A DNA stretch of 64,000 nucleotides from Montifringilla adamsi (Eukaryota; Chordata; Aves; Passeriformes; Passeridae), in NCBI GenBank assembly GCA_017590115.1, contig JAGGNK010011003.1, positions 1,562,558-1,626,557 on the forward strand. Reading direction: 5' to 3'. This document shows, piece by piece, positions 31,305-42,500 of the stretch (within the stretch, counting starts at the first letter, position 1; each line of letters begins with the position of its first letter). The position numbers and the translations under genes are program-made. The notes below the pieces were generated by a model. That model made no database searches and was not told the DNA's origin. It saw only the letters and a program-made list of their open reading frames with translations.

Positions 31305-31755
31305 AGGGGTGGTGTCCTGGGGAGGGAATGGAGCTGGGGAAGGAAGGGGCTGGAGCACCAGGAGAGGCTGAGGGAGCTGGGAAAGGGGCTCAGCTGGAGA
31401 AAAGGAGGCTCAGGGGGGGCCCTGTGGCTCTGCACAGCTCCTGACAGGAGGGGACAGCCGGGGGGGATTGGGGTTTGCTCTCAGGGAGCAAGGGAGAGGA
31501 TGAGGAAACAGCCTCAGGCTGTGCCGGGGGAGGTTCAAGGTTGGATATTTAGAAATTGTTCATGGAAAGGTGCTCAGGTATTGGCACAGGCTGCAGGATG
31601 GTGGTGGAGTCCCCATCCCTTGAAGTGTTCCAAAACAAGTGTGGATGTGGCACCTGGGGCAGGGTTTAGGGTAAACGTGGCAGTGCTGGGGGAATGGCTC
31701 TGGATTCAATAATCTTGGAGGGCTTGTCCAGGCTTAGTGATTCCATGATTCTCTG
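31305..31755 (+). mobile_element. CR1 LINE 3' end, sense
   Basis: gaatggagctggggaaggaa, ctggagaaaaggaggctcag, gctctgcacagctcctgaca, ggtggtggagtccccatccc, ending gtgattccatgattctctga. Confidence 0.88.
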
Positions 31756-32997
31756 ACAGCAGAAGGGCTGGCACTGATTGCCCCTGGAAGGGGAAGCTTC
31801 CTCTTGGCTGTGTGGATTTAGAACTGGAATGTTCCTGGTTTTATCTAAACCCTCTTTGAATGGTTACCAGCTTCAAGGTGTGTGTTCCTCATGCCTGCAA
31901 GAAACTTAACAGCAGCTCTCCTGCTGTCCACTGTGTGTCTGCTCACGGGCTGTCCTCCAGATAAATTCACTGGGATCCTGGGAAGGACAGCAGCACATGG
32001 GAATGCTGGAAACATTTCCAGAGGCAAGACTGTGCTCTGGGTAAAACCACGGAGTGTTCAGGAGGCAGCAGTCATTTTGTAGTAACACCAATCCTCTGAA
32101 AGTGAGGGGTGCTCAGAAAACAAGGAAAATAAAGCCAGAAGAGCAAGGAAAGAGCACGAGGATGGGATCAGTGGATGCCATCAGTGATGGGAGAAGTCCA
32201 GGTTGGTCAGGAGGGGAGAGATCCAGCTGGAAACTGAGTCAGGAGAAGGAATGCACAGCTTGCCTGTGGCCAGGACTGATAAAGAAGGTGAATAAACTCC
32301 AGAAATTGCCTGTCTTCATCTCCCAGTAGGTAATTGGTGGGAATGTCGAGTCTGGGATTACTCTTGTGTTAGTTTGGAGCCTCTGTAGACAGCATGGATG
32401 GGCCAACAGGGGTGAGAATATAAAACTGTGTAAATTGAACATGCCCTTGGAGGAGTGTTGGGACAAGGGTTGGGAGAAATGCCACCAACAGTCTTCAGAG
32501 TGTCCTGGAGTTCCTCAGATGTGGTTGGGAAGGTGAGGAATAATCTGAGCTTTTTGTGGAGCAGACTGGGACAGTGGGCCCAGAGAATTTTGGGGTTTCA
32601 TTGGGCTTGAGAACACGCTGTGGGCTTCCAGCATTGTATCTGTCCCTCTTTGTGATGTGCTGAGCCACGGCCATCCCCATCCCGTGCCAGGGATGCACCT
32701 GTTCCCTGTGGGGGGTTAAACCCAGCCCAGGAGTGCTCCCACCCTGGCAGTGTTTGGGCTGGTGTTTGGCCACTCTGGGAATGCTGGTTGTGGTAGCTAA
32801 GGTGGAAGTGCAAGTCCAGGATGTGTCCATTGCTTTCTGAGGATCTCAGAGGGCTCAGTGGAAGGTCCTCCCTGGCCTCTGCCATGTACCTCTTCTCCTT
32901 TCTCTGCCATCCCCTTGTGAAGTGTCTTCAGCTGGTGAGTTGCTTCTGCAGGGTGGACCTGCTTATCTCTTCAGTTCCTCAATCTCATGGAGTCATC

Positions 32998-33270
32998 TTT
33001 GGGTTTCAGTGGGCTTCAAAGCTCATCTCATTCCACCTTCCACTGGCTGAGGTTGCTCCAAGCTCTGTCCAACCTGTCCTGGAACACTTCCAGGGATGGG
33101 GCAGCCACAGCTTCTCTGGGCAGCCTGTGCCAGGGCTTCCCCCCTCGCAGGGAAAAATTTCTTCCCAGTATCCCATCTAACCCTGCCCTCTGGCAGTGGG
33201 AAGCTGTCCCATCCATGTCCTCGTCCAAACTCCATCTCCAGCGCTGTTGGAGTCCCTTGTAGGAACTGGC
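32998..33270 (-). mobile_element. CR1 LINE 3' end, antisense
   Basis: ttcaaagctcatctcattcc, tgaggttgctccaagctctg, ggcagcctgtgccagggctt, cagtatcccatctaaccctg. Confidence 0.83.
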
Positions 33271-33437
33271 ATTGTTTCTAAATGTCTCCCTTCTCTTCTC
33301 TAGGCTTGGTTCCATCTACTTGCCCTCTTCCCTTCAGCTCCAGCGGATTCGCTTGGGGTTTAGAAGGAAATCAGGGAATCTTTTGGTGGCCCGGCAGTGG
33401 CCGCTGCCCGCCGCCAGGGGCCGCCACTGAGCGGAGA

Positions 33438-33521
33438 GGGGGCGTGGCCTCGCAGGGCCCATTCACGGCATTGCTGCTGGGGGCGGGCCGCGCTGGGGGC
33501 GTGGCCTGTTGCCATGGCGCC
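33438..33521 (+). promoter_or_regulatory. CCDC30 proximal promoter: GC boxes and X-box-like site
   Basis: GC/KLF boxes ggggcgtggcc lie at about 33439 and 33496 and gggcgggcc at 33481. An X-box-like GTTGCCATGGCGCC at 33508-33521 has a perfect left half and centre but a degenerate right half; it ends 17 bp before the ATG. The element includes an out-of-frame ATG at 33513. Confidence 0.5.
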
Positions 33522-33538
33522 GCGGTCCGTCCCGCCGC

Positions 33539-33562
33539 ATGGACGCGGCTGCCGCCGCCCCG
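33539..33562 (+). CDS. CCDC30: CCDC30 coding exon 1
   Basis: Eight codons, MDAAAAAP, before donor gtgggt. Phase 0. Short Ala-rich first exon in the CpG island; start is inferred. Confidence 0.6.
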
Positions 33563-36500
33563 GTGGGTGCGCGGGACCGGCCCGGGGGCTCGGGGCCGGC
33601 TGGAGCCCTGCCACCAGCCCAGGGCGGCTCGGGGTGTCGGCAGCGGCACCGGCAGGCCCGGGGGGGATTTCGGGGAGTGGGGTCGGTGGAACCCCCGGGA
33701 TGGCCCGGGGGCATGGGGGTACCCGCGGCGCCCCGTGTCTCACGGCCCCTCTGGCTGCCCCGCAGGCGGAGCCCCCGGTGCCGGCGGACACCATCAGGCG
33801 CTGGCTGCGGGCCGAGGGCGCCGACCCCGCCGCCCCGGCCGAGGAGCAGCTGGGTCTGGCCTGGCGGCTTCTGCGGCGAGCGGAGACCCGGCTGGGCGAG
33901 CTGGAGCGGCGGCGGGCCCAGGACATGAGAGACGTAAGGGCCGGGAGCGGGCCCGGCTGCGGGCTGGGCTGGGCAGGGAACCGAGCTGGGGAGCGGCTGA
34001 GGGAGCTGGGAGGGGGCTCAGATGGAGAAAAGGAGGCTCAGGGGGCCCTTGTGGCTCTGCACAGCTCCTGACAGGAGGGGACAGCCGGGGGGTCAGGCTG
34101 TGCTCCAGGAAACGGGGACAGGAGGAGAGGGAACGGCCTCAGGCTGGGCCAGGGGAGATTCAGGTTGGACACGAGGAGAAATTTCTTCACTGAAAAAGTT
34201 GTCAGGCCTTGGCAGGGGCTGCCCACGGCAGTGGTGGTGTCCCCATCCCTGCAGGTGTCCAAGGTGCCACCTGAAGAAGCGTGTTTCCTGGGCTGTCGGG
34301 GTGCACTCCAGCTAGCTATAGACCCTTGCCCACACGATACTTCATAGACGAAGGTAAAAGATTGAGAAGCGCTCTTCTCCACGTGGGAATGTTCTCCTTT
34401 ATTCCAAGAGACACACCAGGTGGACAAACCCATGGGAGAAAGAGGGCGTTCCCTGGTGGCAGGGAGCTTTTATACCCCCGGGATGGGGACAGAGGGAGAG
34501 GTCCAGAGCCAATGGGACACCGGTGAGGAGTGTGAGGGGAGGGGTAGCCCAGGGGAGAGACCACCAGGGGGTACCGGGACAGCTGGGGGAAAGACCATGT
34601 GATGGAGAAACGGGGTAACAAACCACATAATGTAACATAAGCTATACAGTGCAATATAAAACTATTCTGTGCAAATTCCCAAACACCCAGTGCAAGAGAA
34701 CAACTAAACTGGTGCACCACAACATCCAAGGACCAACTGGATGTGTCACTCAGTGCTCTGGTCTGGTGACAAGATAGATTTTTGTCACAGGCTGGACACT
34801 TGGGAGCCTTTTCCAACATCAGTGGTTCTGGAATACCACTGGGATTAACCCACCCAGGCCTGTATCCCCTGATCCCCGCTCTGTGCAGCAGCAGGTTCAG
34901 GTGTGTCATTACCATGCTGCTGCCCTTGGGAACTTGGGGTTCATATTCCCATTCCTCATATTGGGCATCAAAAACCACCTGGTGATCCCAGCAGCTCCCA
35001 CAGAGCTCCCCACATCCCAGCACCCCCATAGCTGCACGACCTCCTGACCTCCCAGTCGAGGTTTTACCATTCCCAGGTGTTCCAAAGGCATAAGACATAT
35101 TGTCCGGCAAATATTTGAGGTTATCCTGGAAACACGATGGGGCGGAGAACATTTTGTGCTGCTGGCTCACTGGCAGACATGGGAATAGCAGGGTTTTCTT
35201 TGTTCCAGGTGGAAAGCTACGTGGGCCATGTCCGTGCCCTGACAGAAGAGCGGGATGCCATTGCCTCTGAGTATGAGAAGGAGAATGAGCAGCTCAGGTT
35301 GGAGCTGGCACAGCTACAGCTGCAGCAGGGTAATCCCTTCCCTCCAGCTGTGGGCCCTGGGAGTGCACTGGCAGCTGTTTGGGTCTGGAAAGCTTCTTGG
35401 AGAGCTCAGCAGTGTTTTTTGGGAGTTCTCAGGGAGCTCTCAGTGGTTGCTTGAGAAGTTTCTTAAAGTGTTAGTGAGCTGTTCAAACAGATATGTAATT
35501 GATTTAGAGGTTCTTGCCTGCTTTTACTGCCTTTACTCAGGGAGTTTGGCAGGTTTTCCTGTAGCTCTGTTGTTGCACAAAGCATCTTCCAGAGGCTGTT
35601 TGAAGACCAGAATTGATGGTGCTGTTTGGTTTCCAGCTCTAAATTATCTGTCACTCCATCAAGTCAGTGAATTTGCTCTTGGCTTTGGTTTACACAAACC
35701 CCACATTTTTTAAAACAGTGTGGGGGACAGGAATTGTTTGTTCTGATGATTCAAAACTTGGGTGTTCATTGTCATGGAATTCCAAGATGGTTTTGGTTGG
35801 AAGAGATCTTGAAGCTCATCCAATTCCACCCCCAGCCATGGACAGGGAGACCTTCCATCAGACCAAGTTGCTCAGGGCCCCTCAGAGCTTCAGTAATTTT
35901 GTTTAAACAAATTACTTCACTTATTTAACTTGAAATAATTTATTTTCAAACTCTAGGGTCACTTTTGCTAAGTTTAATTCTTGATTTTCTTCAGTCTTCT
36001 GTTGCACTCCAGTGTGCACCATTAACTCCTTTAGTGAGCTGTATTGTCCTGGTCCTGAGATAAATTTTAGGGTGGTGGCACAACTTAAAGAGTTTCTTTG
36101 TGATTCAGGCTTTGGGAGAGCAAATGCAGGAGTTTGGGGGGAATTTTGAGCATGGGTTGGGTTTTCAGGGAGCACATCTGGTGGTGTGACTTTCCAAAGA
36201 TGGATTTCCCTAAAAATGTGATGTCTCTGAGCACTTAAAGCCGTGGTTTATGGTGAAAAGGCTGCTCACAAAAGCTGAAATGAATAAAGAGCTCTTGGGA
36301 GTCTGGCTGTGGCAGAAAACTCCGTTCCTGGTTGTGTCCCTTTCCACAAGGTGTCAGGAGAGAGACAGAATGTCCCCAAAGCTGCAACGCGCTGATTTCC
36401 TCCTGGTGGCTCTGCTCCTCTGGACTTTCTCCCTTCCTGAGGGGTTCCTGAGGCTGCTGAGCAATGAGGACCCCTGGAATGGAAGCTGAGATCCTTGTCC

Positions 36501-39500
36501 ATGGATCTCGGGGTATCCAGGATTGATTGCTGGTTGCTGCCCAGTGCTGTCCCTGAGGGGCTTGTGTGGCTTTGGTGCTGTAGAGTGTTTCTGAAGGGAT
36601 TTTTTTGGGGATATCACTCAGATTTTGAGGTTCAGGACTTGTTGACTCACTGCTGGCATTGGCTGCTATCCTGGGATGTGTATGGATGATTTAAGAATCT
36701 GGAAGCCCTGCTCCCTCTGGGCTGTCACCTGCAGGGAGAGGTGCCAGCACTGAGATGTTTTGGGGTCCTTGTAGAGCACTTTTATTGAGTGACTGGTCCT
36801 TTTATCCAGGTTTGTTCAGCTGGAGCAGAGGAGGCTGAGGGTGAGCTCAGGGCAGAGCTCATCCCAGCCAGCAGCTCCTCTGGAGCAGGATTTTATTTCT
36901 GCTGTCTGGGACCAGGGAAAGGACATGAGGGAATGGCTGGAGCTGTGCCAGGGGAGGGTTAGGTCAGGTGTCCGGAAAAAGTTCTTCCCGCTGAGGATGC
37001 TGGGCTCCCCAGGGAATGGGCACTGCCCTGAGGCTGCCAGAGCTCCAGGAAGGTTTGGACAACACTCCCAGGAATGCCCAGGGTGGGACTGTTGGGGTGT
37101 GTGTGCGGGGCCAGGGGTGGGACTGGATGATCCTTGTGGGTCTCTTTCAGCTCAGGATATTCTGATTCCATGGTTCAAGGTCAGCCTCTTCATAAAAAAA
37201 AATCCCCCTGGCCATCTCTAGTGTGGGGTGGCTGCATGTGCTTGTGCTGCAGATGCTGCACAATCCCAAAGGCCTCTGTTGGGCTGCTCCAGCTCTCTAA
37301 TGTGTCCCTGCTGCAGGGTTCTGTGCTGCATCCCTGTGCCTGTCCCCCAGGCCTCTGCTTTTCATCAGAGTTCTTGACGGGAATATTTATGTTGGAAAAG
37401 CCCTCTAGGGTCATCAAATCCAACCATTCCCTGAGCTGTCAGGTCCATCCCAAGTGCCAAATCCACATGTTTTTTGAACAATGCCAGGAATGGTAACTGT
37501 ACTGCTTCTCTGGGCAGCTGGGCCAGTGCCTGACCAGCCTTTTAATGAATGTCCAACATGAACCTCCCCTGATACATCTTGAGGCCATTTCTTCTTGTCC
37601 TGTCCCTGTTCCCTGGGAGCAGAGCCTGACCCCAACTGGCTGTCCCCTCATGTCAGGAGTTGTGCAGAGCCACAAGGGCCCCCCTGAGCCTCCTTTTTTC
37701 CAGGCTGAGCTCCCCCAGCTCCCTCAGCTGCTCCCCAGAGGGTTTGTGCTCCCGGTCTTGTTCCCCCTGTTATTTTTGCAGGACACCTGGGTGTCTCAGC
37801 AGGCATAGGAAGATCCAGTGGCTTGGGCTGGAGAAGGGGCTTGTGGAAAGACAGACTGTGATCTGCTGGGATTGTTAAAAATGTGGGCAAGGCAAGAGGA
37901 CAGGGTGGTGGTTGCTAGCTTTTGGAAGCACTGAAAGGAGAATGGGAAGGGGCAGTTGGGGCCAGTGGCTGGTTCAGGCTGGTGATACAAAGGAGGAGCC
38001 TGAACTGTGAATGGTGCAGGGTGAAGGACAGATCTGTGCTGATACACCTGAGCTGAGAGCTGGGGAAGGGAGCCCAGAGGCCCCCATGAGGGCTCTCAGA
38101 TCTGAGCACACTCCCTCTTCCAACAGCAGGCTAACAAATCAGAAACTCTGCTTGGTCTGGGATCACTTAGAGCAACTTGCTCTGCTAAAAGCTGTTTCAT
38201 AAAATCATGGAATTATGAAATGGGTTGGGTTGGAAGGGATCTTAAGCTCATCCCATTCCACATCCTACCATGGGCAGGGACACCTTCCACTATCCCAGGC
38301 TGCTCCAAGCCCCATCCAACCTGGCCTTGACACTTCCAGGGATCCAGGGGCAGCCACAGCTGCTCTGGGCACCCTGTGCCAGGGCCTCACCACCCTCACA
38401 GGCAAGAATTTCTTCCTATATCCCACCTAACCCTGCCCTGTCAGTTGGAAGCCATTCCCTCTTGTCCTGGCACTCCAGGCCCTTGGCTAAAGTCTCTCTG
38501 CAGCCCTCCTTTAGACCCTGAGGATAGCTGGTGCTGGTGACTGACACTGAGCAGCTTTTGAAGATAAAAGTGAATCTCTGCTCGCACATTTGCTTCCTGC
38601 CCATCCCGGGCTCACAGGTTCCTACAGGGAGCAGCCAAGGCTGGTTGATGCTGCGCCATTGAGCTGAGCTGAGCTGTCACCTCATCTGATACCTCTGCCC
38701 AGAGTGACATTTTTCCTTCCCTCCAGGCAGTTCCTGATCCGTTTCTGATGCTCTCGCTGAACGCGCCGGGTGTTGTTGGAGGGCAAATCGATGGTGCTCC
38801 CAAAAGCCTTCCTGAAAAACAACTGGAATGGCAGTGAAACACAGCACGGGGGGAGCTGCCTGGATTTATTTAAAAAGTGGAATAAAAAGAAGACACAGTT
38901 ATGTTCTGAGCTTGTTTGTTGTAACAGCTGGGCTGGTAAAACATACCCAGCAGGTACGGGCTGTGGTGGGGTGAAGTGGCTGCTGTTCCTCAGAGTATTC
39001 CTAGGATAGGAAAATACAAATATTAATGTAAAATTTGCTTCCAAACAAGCATGGACAGAGGTGGAAGATGCCTGGGCTGTGGTGGGGTGAAGTGGCTGCT
39101 GTTCTCAGAATATTCCTAGGACAGGAAAATACAAATATTAATGTAAAATTTGCTTCCAAACAAGCATGGACAGAGGTGGAAGATGCCAGTGGAGCTGTTG
39201 AGTGCCTGTGCCTGGGGCAGGGGTTGGCTTTTCCCAAACACTGGGTGGGGAGGGAAGGGGTTTGTAAGGACTCAGTGGGCTTTACTCATAGGTAACCTGT
39301 GCTGTGTGAGCAGACCCCCCTCATCCTCACAAATCCTTTTTGCTTTCCAGCCTCTGGAATATGCCTGGCATCTAAAATGATGCCACTTCATCCTGCATTG
39401 CAGGCTGGGGACTGGCAGGTGAAGGTGGTTAAGGGCACAGAGGGTCCCATCCTGGGCATAAAGCAGAGCAGTTTCTGTTCATTTTAGCTGGGATTTGGCA

Positions 39501-42500
39501 AAGCTGCCAGGCGGGTTGGGCTTCAGTTTAGTGTGATCCATGGGCTCTTCCCAAGGCATGCAGGGCAGTTTTGATCCTGCAAGCTGCCTTGTTTGCTGTG
39601 CTGCAGCAGGAAGGTGCAGGGAGCCCTGTTTGACCCTGTGTTGAGCAGGCTGTGCTGTCTCCCTGGGAAGATGCCTGGGGCACCGCAGGGTGTTTTCCAT
39701 CCACGGGCTGGACGGGGCCGGCTGCGAGCGCGGAGTGGAAACATGGGATCGATCGCAGCCTCGGGATGTGCTTGTGCTGGTCCTGTGTTCAGTCATGAGA
39801 GAGAGGGGGACAGGCTTGTCCAGGGCTCTGTATGTCCTGTGCCTGAGGAATATTTGCTCTGCTGAACTCTGCTGTCCAACTCTAGATCCCTGAGAGCAGG
39901 GAAAGAGTGTGACTGTCCATCCTACCTCTACAACTCCCTGCACTTTCCATCTTACAACACTTGGAAGCCTTTATAGTCTGGTTTGGGCTAGAAATTTGGT
40001 CTGTTGGTTTTGGTTTTAATACGAATTACACAGGGAGTGTTTAAAAAGCCCTCCCCTACCTCCACAAGCTGCAGGAGTTGCTGCCCTCATCATGCCAGAC
40101 ACCAAAGGTTCCTCATTTTCTCCTGGCAGGTAAATTCCAACCACACCAACCAGGGGGTCTTTTTAACAACTGTTGGTTGCACAAACATAACAGTGCCCAG
40201 CTATAAATTGACTCCTTCAAGTCTCGTTGTCACCTTTTTGCCTTAGGGACCCTTGAGTCTGGAAGTTTTTCTCAGTACAGAGTCTTCCTGGCTATAATTT
40301 TTAGATAAACATTGAAGCACTGGCAGGTTAATTCTTAAAGGGGTTCAGATCTGCCTCCTTCCTAGACATTCCTTGGGACTATCCAAACTAGTGGTGCTCT
40401 CTAGGAGTGATCTGGTATTTTGTGTGTCTCCTGCCAAAGAAAACACCTGTGACTCCGTGTCCATCTGTTTGCTTTCTCTCCAAGGTTGGACTTGATGATC
40501 TGAGGGTGGGAACTGATTATCTTGGAAGTAATTTCAACCTTAATGATTCTCTGGTTCTCTCAGTATCTGTTCAATCAGGTGTTTAGTTTCTACCAAGCTG
40601 TACTTGGGGTTGAAGGGGCTGAGGATAAACCAGCTTGGGAGAACTGCCTGGGAGGAGCGGGTCCTGTCACATGCTTGGCAGGCAGGGAAGGGTATGTGAA
40701 GAGAAACCTTGGGAGAGAGGGAATAGGGCTGAGATAATGGATAACAGGGAATGGGAGGCAGTGAGGGAAGTGGGAAGCAGGAGAGACTTGAGGAGCTGCT
40801 GGGCTCCAGGAGAAATGAGGCTGTTGCAGTGAGAAATGTTTAGAGGAACTGAGACAGATCTCCAGGAAACCCTTTGTTTCTCCTCTGCTGACACCAAGCC
40901 TTGCCTTGCCTTGCAGAAACGCAGCTGAAGGAGGTGGAGGAGATGCTGGAGCAGGAAGGTTTGTCCCAGATCTCCTGCAGTGCTGCCAGTGAACAGGTGG
41001 CGTATTTCCTGGTGGAGCGGGCGGCGCTGCTGGGAAAGCTGGAAGTGGCAGCCCGGCAGCTGGGATCCCACAGCAGGACTGATGGGCTCCAGGTACCTCC
41101 TGCTCCCTGCCTCTGCCTGCCTGCAAGCTGTGGGAAAGGAATATTTGTGTGATATTTCTGTAATGAAAATTGTTTCTCCTGTCTCTGAGGCCACTGTGGA
41201 GTCTTGGGTCTGAAATACTTGAAAGAACTACAAGAAACTTGGAGTGAGAGTATTTGTGAGAGTCTGGAATGCCAGGATAAGGGGGAATGGTTTCAAACTG
41301 ACAGAATATTTGGATATTGGGAATGGGAAGGAATTCCTGGCTGTGAGGGTGGTAAGGCCCTGGCACAGGTTGCCCAGAGAAGCTGTGGCTGCCCTTTCCC
41401 TGGAAGCATCTGAGGCCAGGTTTGGCTTGGAGCAGCCTGGGATAGTGGAAGATGTCCCTGCCCATGGTAAGGTATGGAATGGGATGAACTTTAAGATCAC
41501 TTCCATTCCCAAACCAGTCTGGGATTCCAGGATTCTAAGTCAGTGCCTTTCTTAATTCTCACCCTTTGCACTTGATTTACTCCCACATCTGCACAGGGAC
41601 AGTGAAATGGGTTATTTGTAATCCTGTGTTGAGGAGTTTGTGATGTGTTTGGTGTAAGGATTTTCACTGGGTAAGAATAACTTTCTCTGGGTTCAGCTGG
41701 AGCAGAGGAGGCTGAGGGCAGATCTCACTGGGGGCTGCAGCTTCTCCTCAGGGGCAGCTCTGATCTCTGCTCTTTGTGAGCAGGGCCAGGACCTGAGGGA
41801 GCAGCTGGAGCTGTGCCAGGGGAGTGTGGTATTTTCAGGGTCCCCTGATGAAGGTGAGGAAAATGATGAATCTGACTCCATGTTTTTAGATGGCTAATTT
41901 ATTAATTTATTATTTTATGATATTATATTATATTAAAGAATGTTATACTAAAACTATACTAAACTATACTAAAGAATAGAGAAAGGATACAGACAGAAAG
42001 TTACAAAAAATGATAATTAAAAACTTGTGACTCTCTCTTCCAGAGCCTCAACACAGCTGGCTGTAATTGGCCAATAAGTAAAAACAATTTACATGCAACT
42101 AATGAAACAGGCACCTGTTGGTAAACAATGTCTAAATCACATTCCAAAGCAGCAAAACACAGGAGAAGCAAATCAGATAATTATTGTTTTCATTTTTCTC
42201 TGAGGCTTCTCAGCTTTCCAGGAGAAGAGTCCTGGGCAAAGAGATTTTCCAGAAAATATGACAGTGACAGGGGGGTTTAGGTTGGATATCAGGTTCTTCC
42301 CCCAGAAGGTGGTGGGGCACTGCCCAGGCTCCCCAGGGCATGGTCCTGGCCCCAGCACTGCCAGAGCTCCAGGAGGGTTTGGACAGTGGGTTTGTTGGGG
42401 TGTCTGTGCAGGGCTGGGGGCTGGACTGGATCCTTGTGGTCTCTTTCAGCTCAGGATATTCTGATTCTGTGGTTCCAAGGCCATCACTTTCCACCTACTC

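Larger units (their letters stand above)
30548..33538 (+). other. PPCS 3'UTR and spacer to CCDC30
   Basis: Holds two CR1 tails (31305-31755 and 32998-33270). AATAAA occurs at 32128-32133 and 32291-32296; no convincing PPCS poly(A) site lies nearer, so the 3'UTR end is unknown. Confidence 0.5.
33380..33960. other. CpG island at the CCDC30 promoter
   Basis: CpG-dense block covering the proximal promoter and the first two coding exons. Confidence 0.8.
35330..40916 (+). other. CCDC30: CCDC30 intron 3
   Basis: 5.6 kb intron with CR1 pieces at 35771, 36806, 37391, 38198 and 40478 and a 116 bp tandem duplication at 38958-39188. The stretch 39200-40470 shows nothing recognisable. Confidence 0.65.

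Noticed and set aside
33282..34193. 303-codon plus-strand frame over the CCDC30 promoter
   Set aside because: It reads through the CpG island, the intron and a CR1 tail in a frame different from the spliced CCDC30 exons; composition is Gly/Arg/Ala as expected from GC-rich DNA.
34316..35170. 284-codon minus-strand frame
   Set aside because: It begins outside and continues through the solo LTR; no retroviral or cellular protein motif is visible.
40590..41465. 291-codon minus-strand frame
   Set aside because: Overlaps CCDC30 exon 4 on the other strand and a CR1 tail; Pro/Ser/His-rich without any motif.
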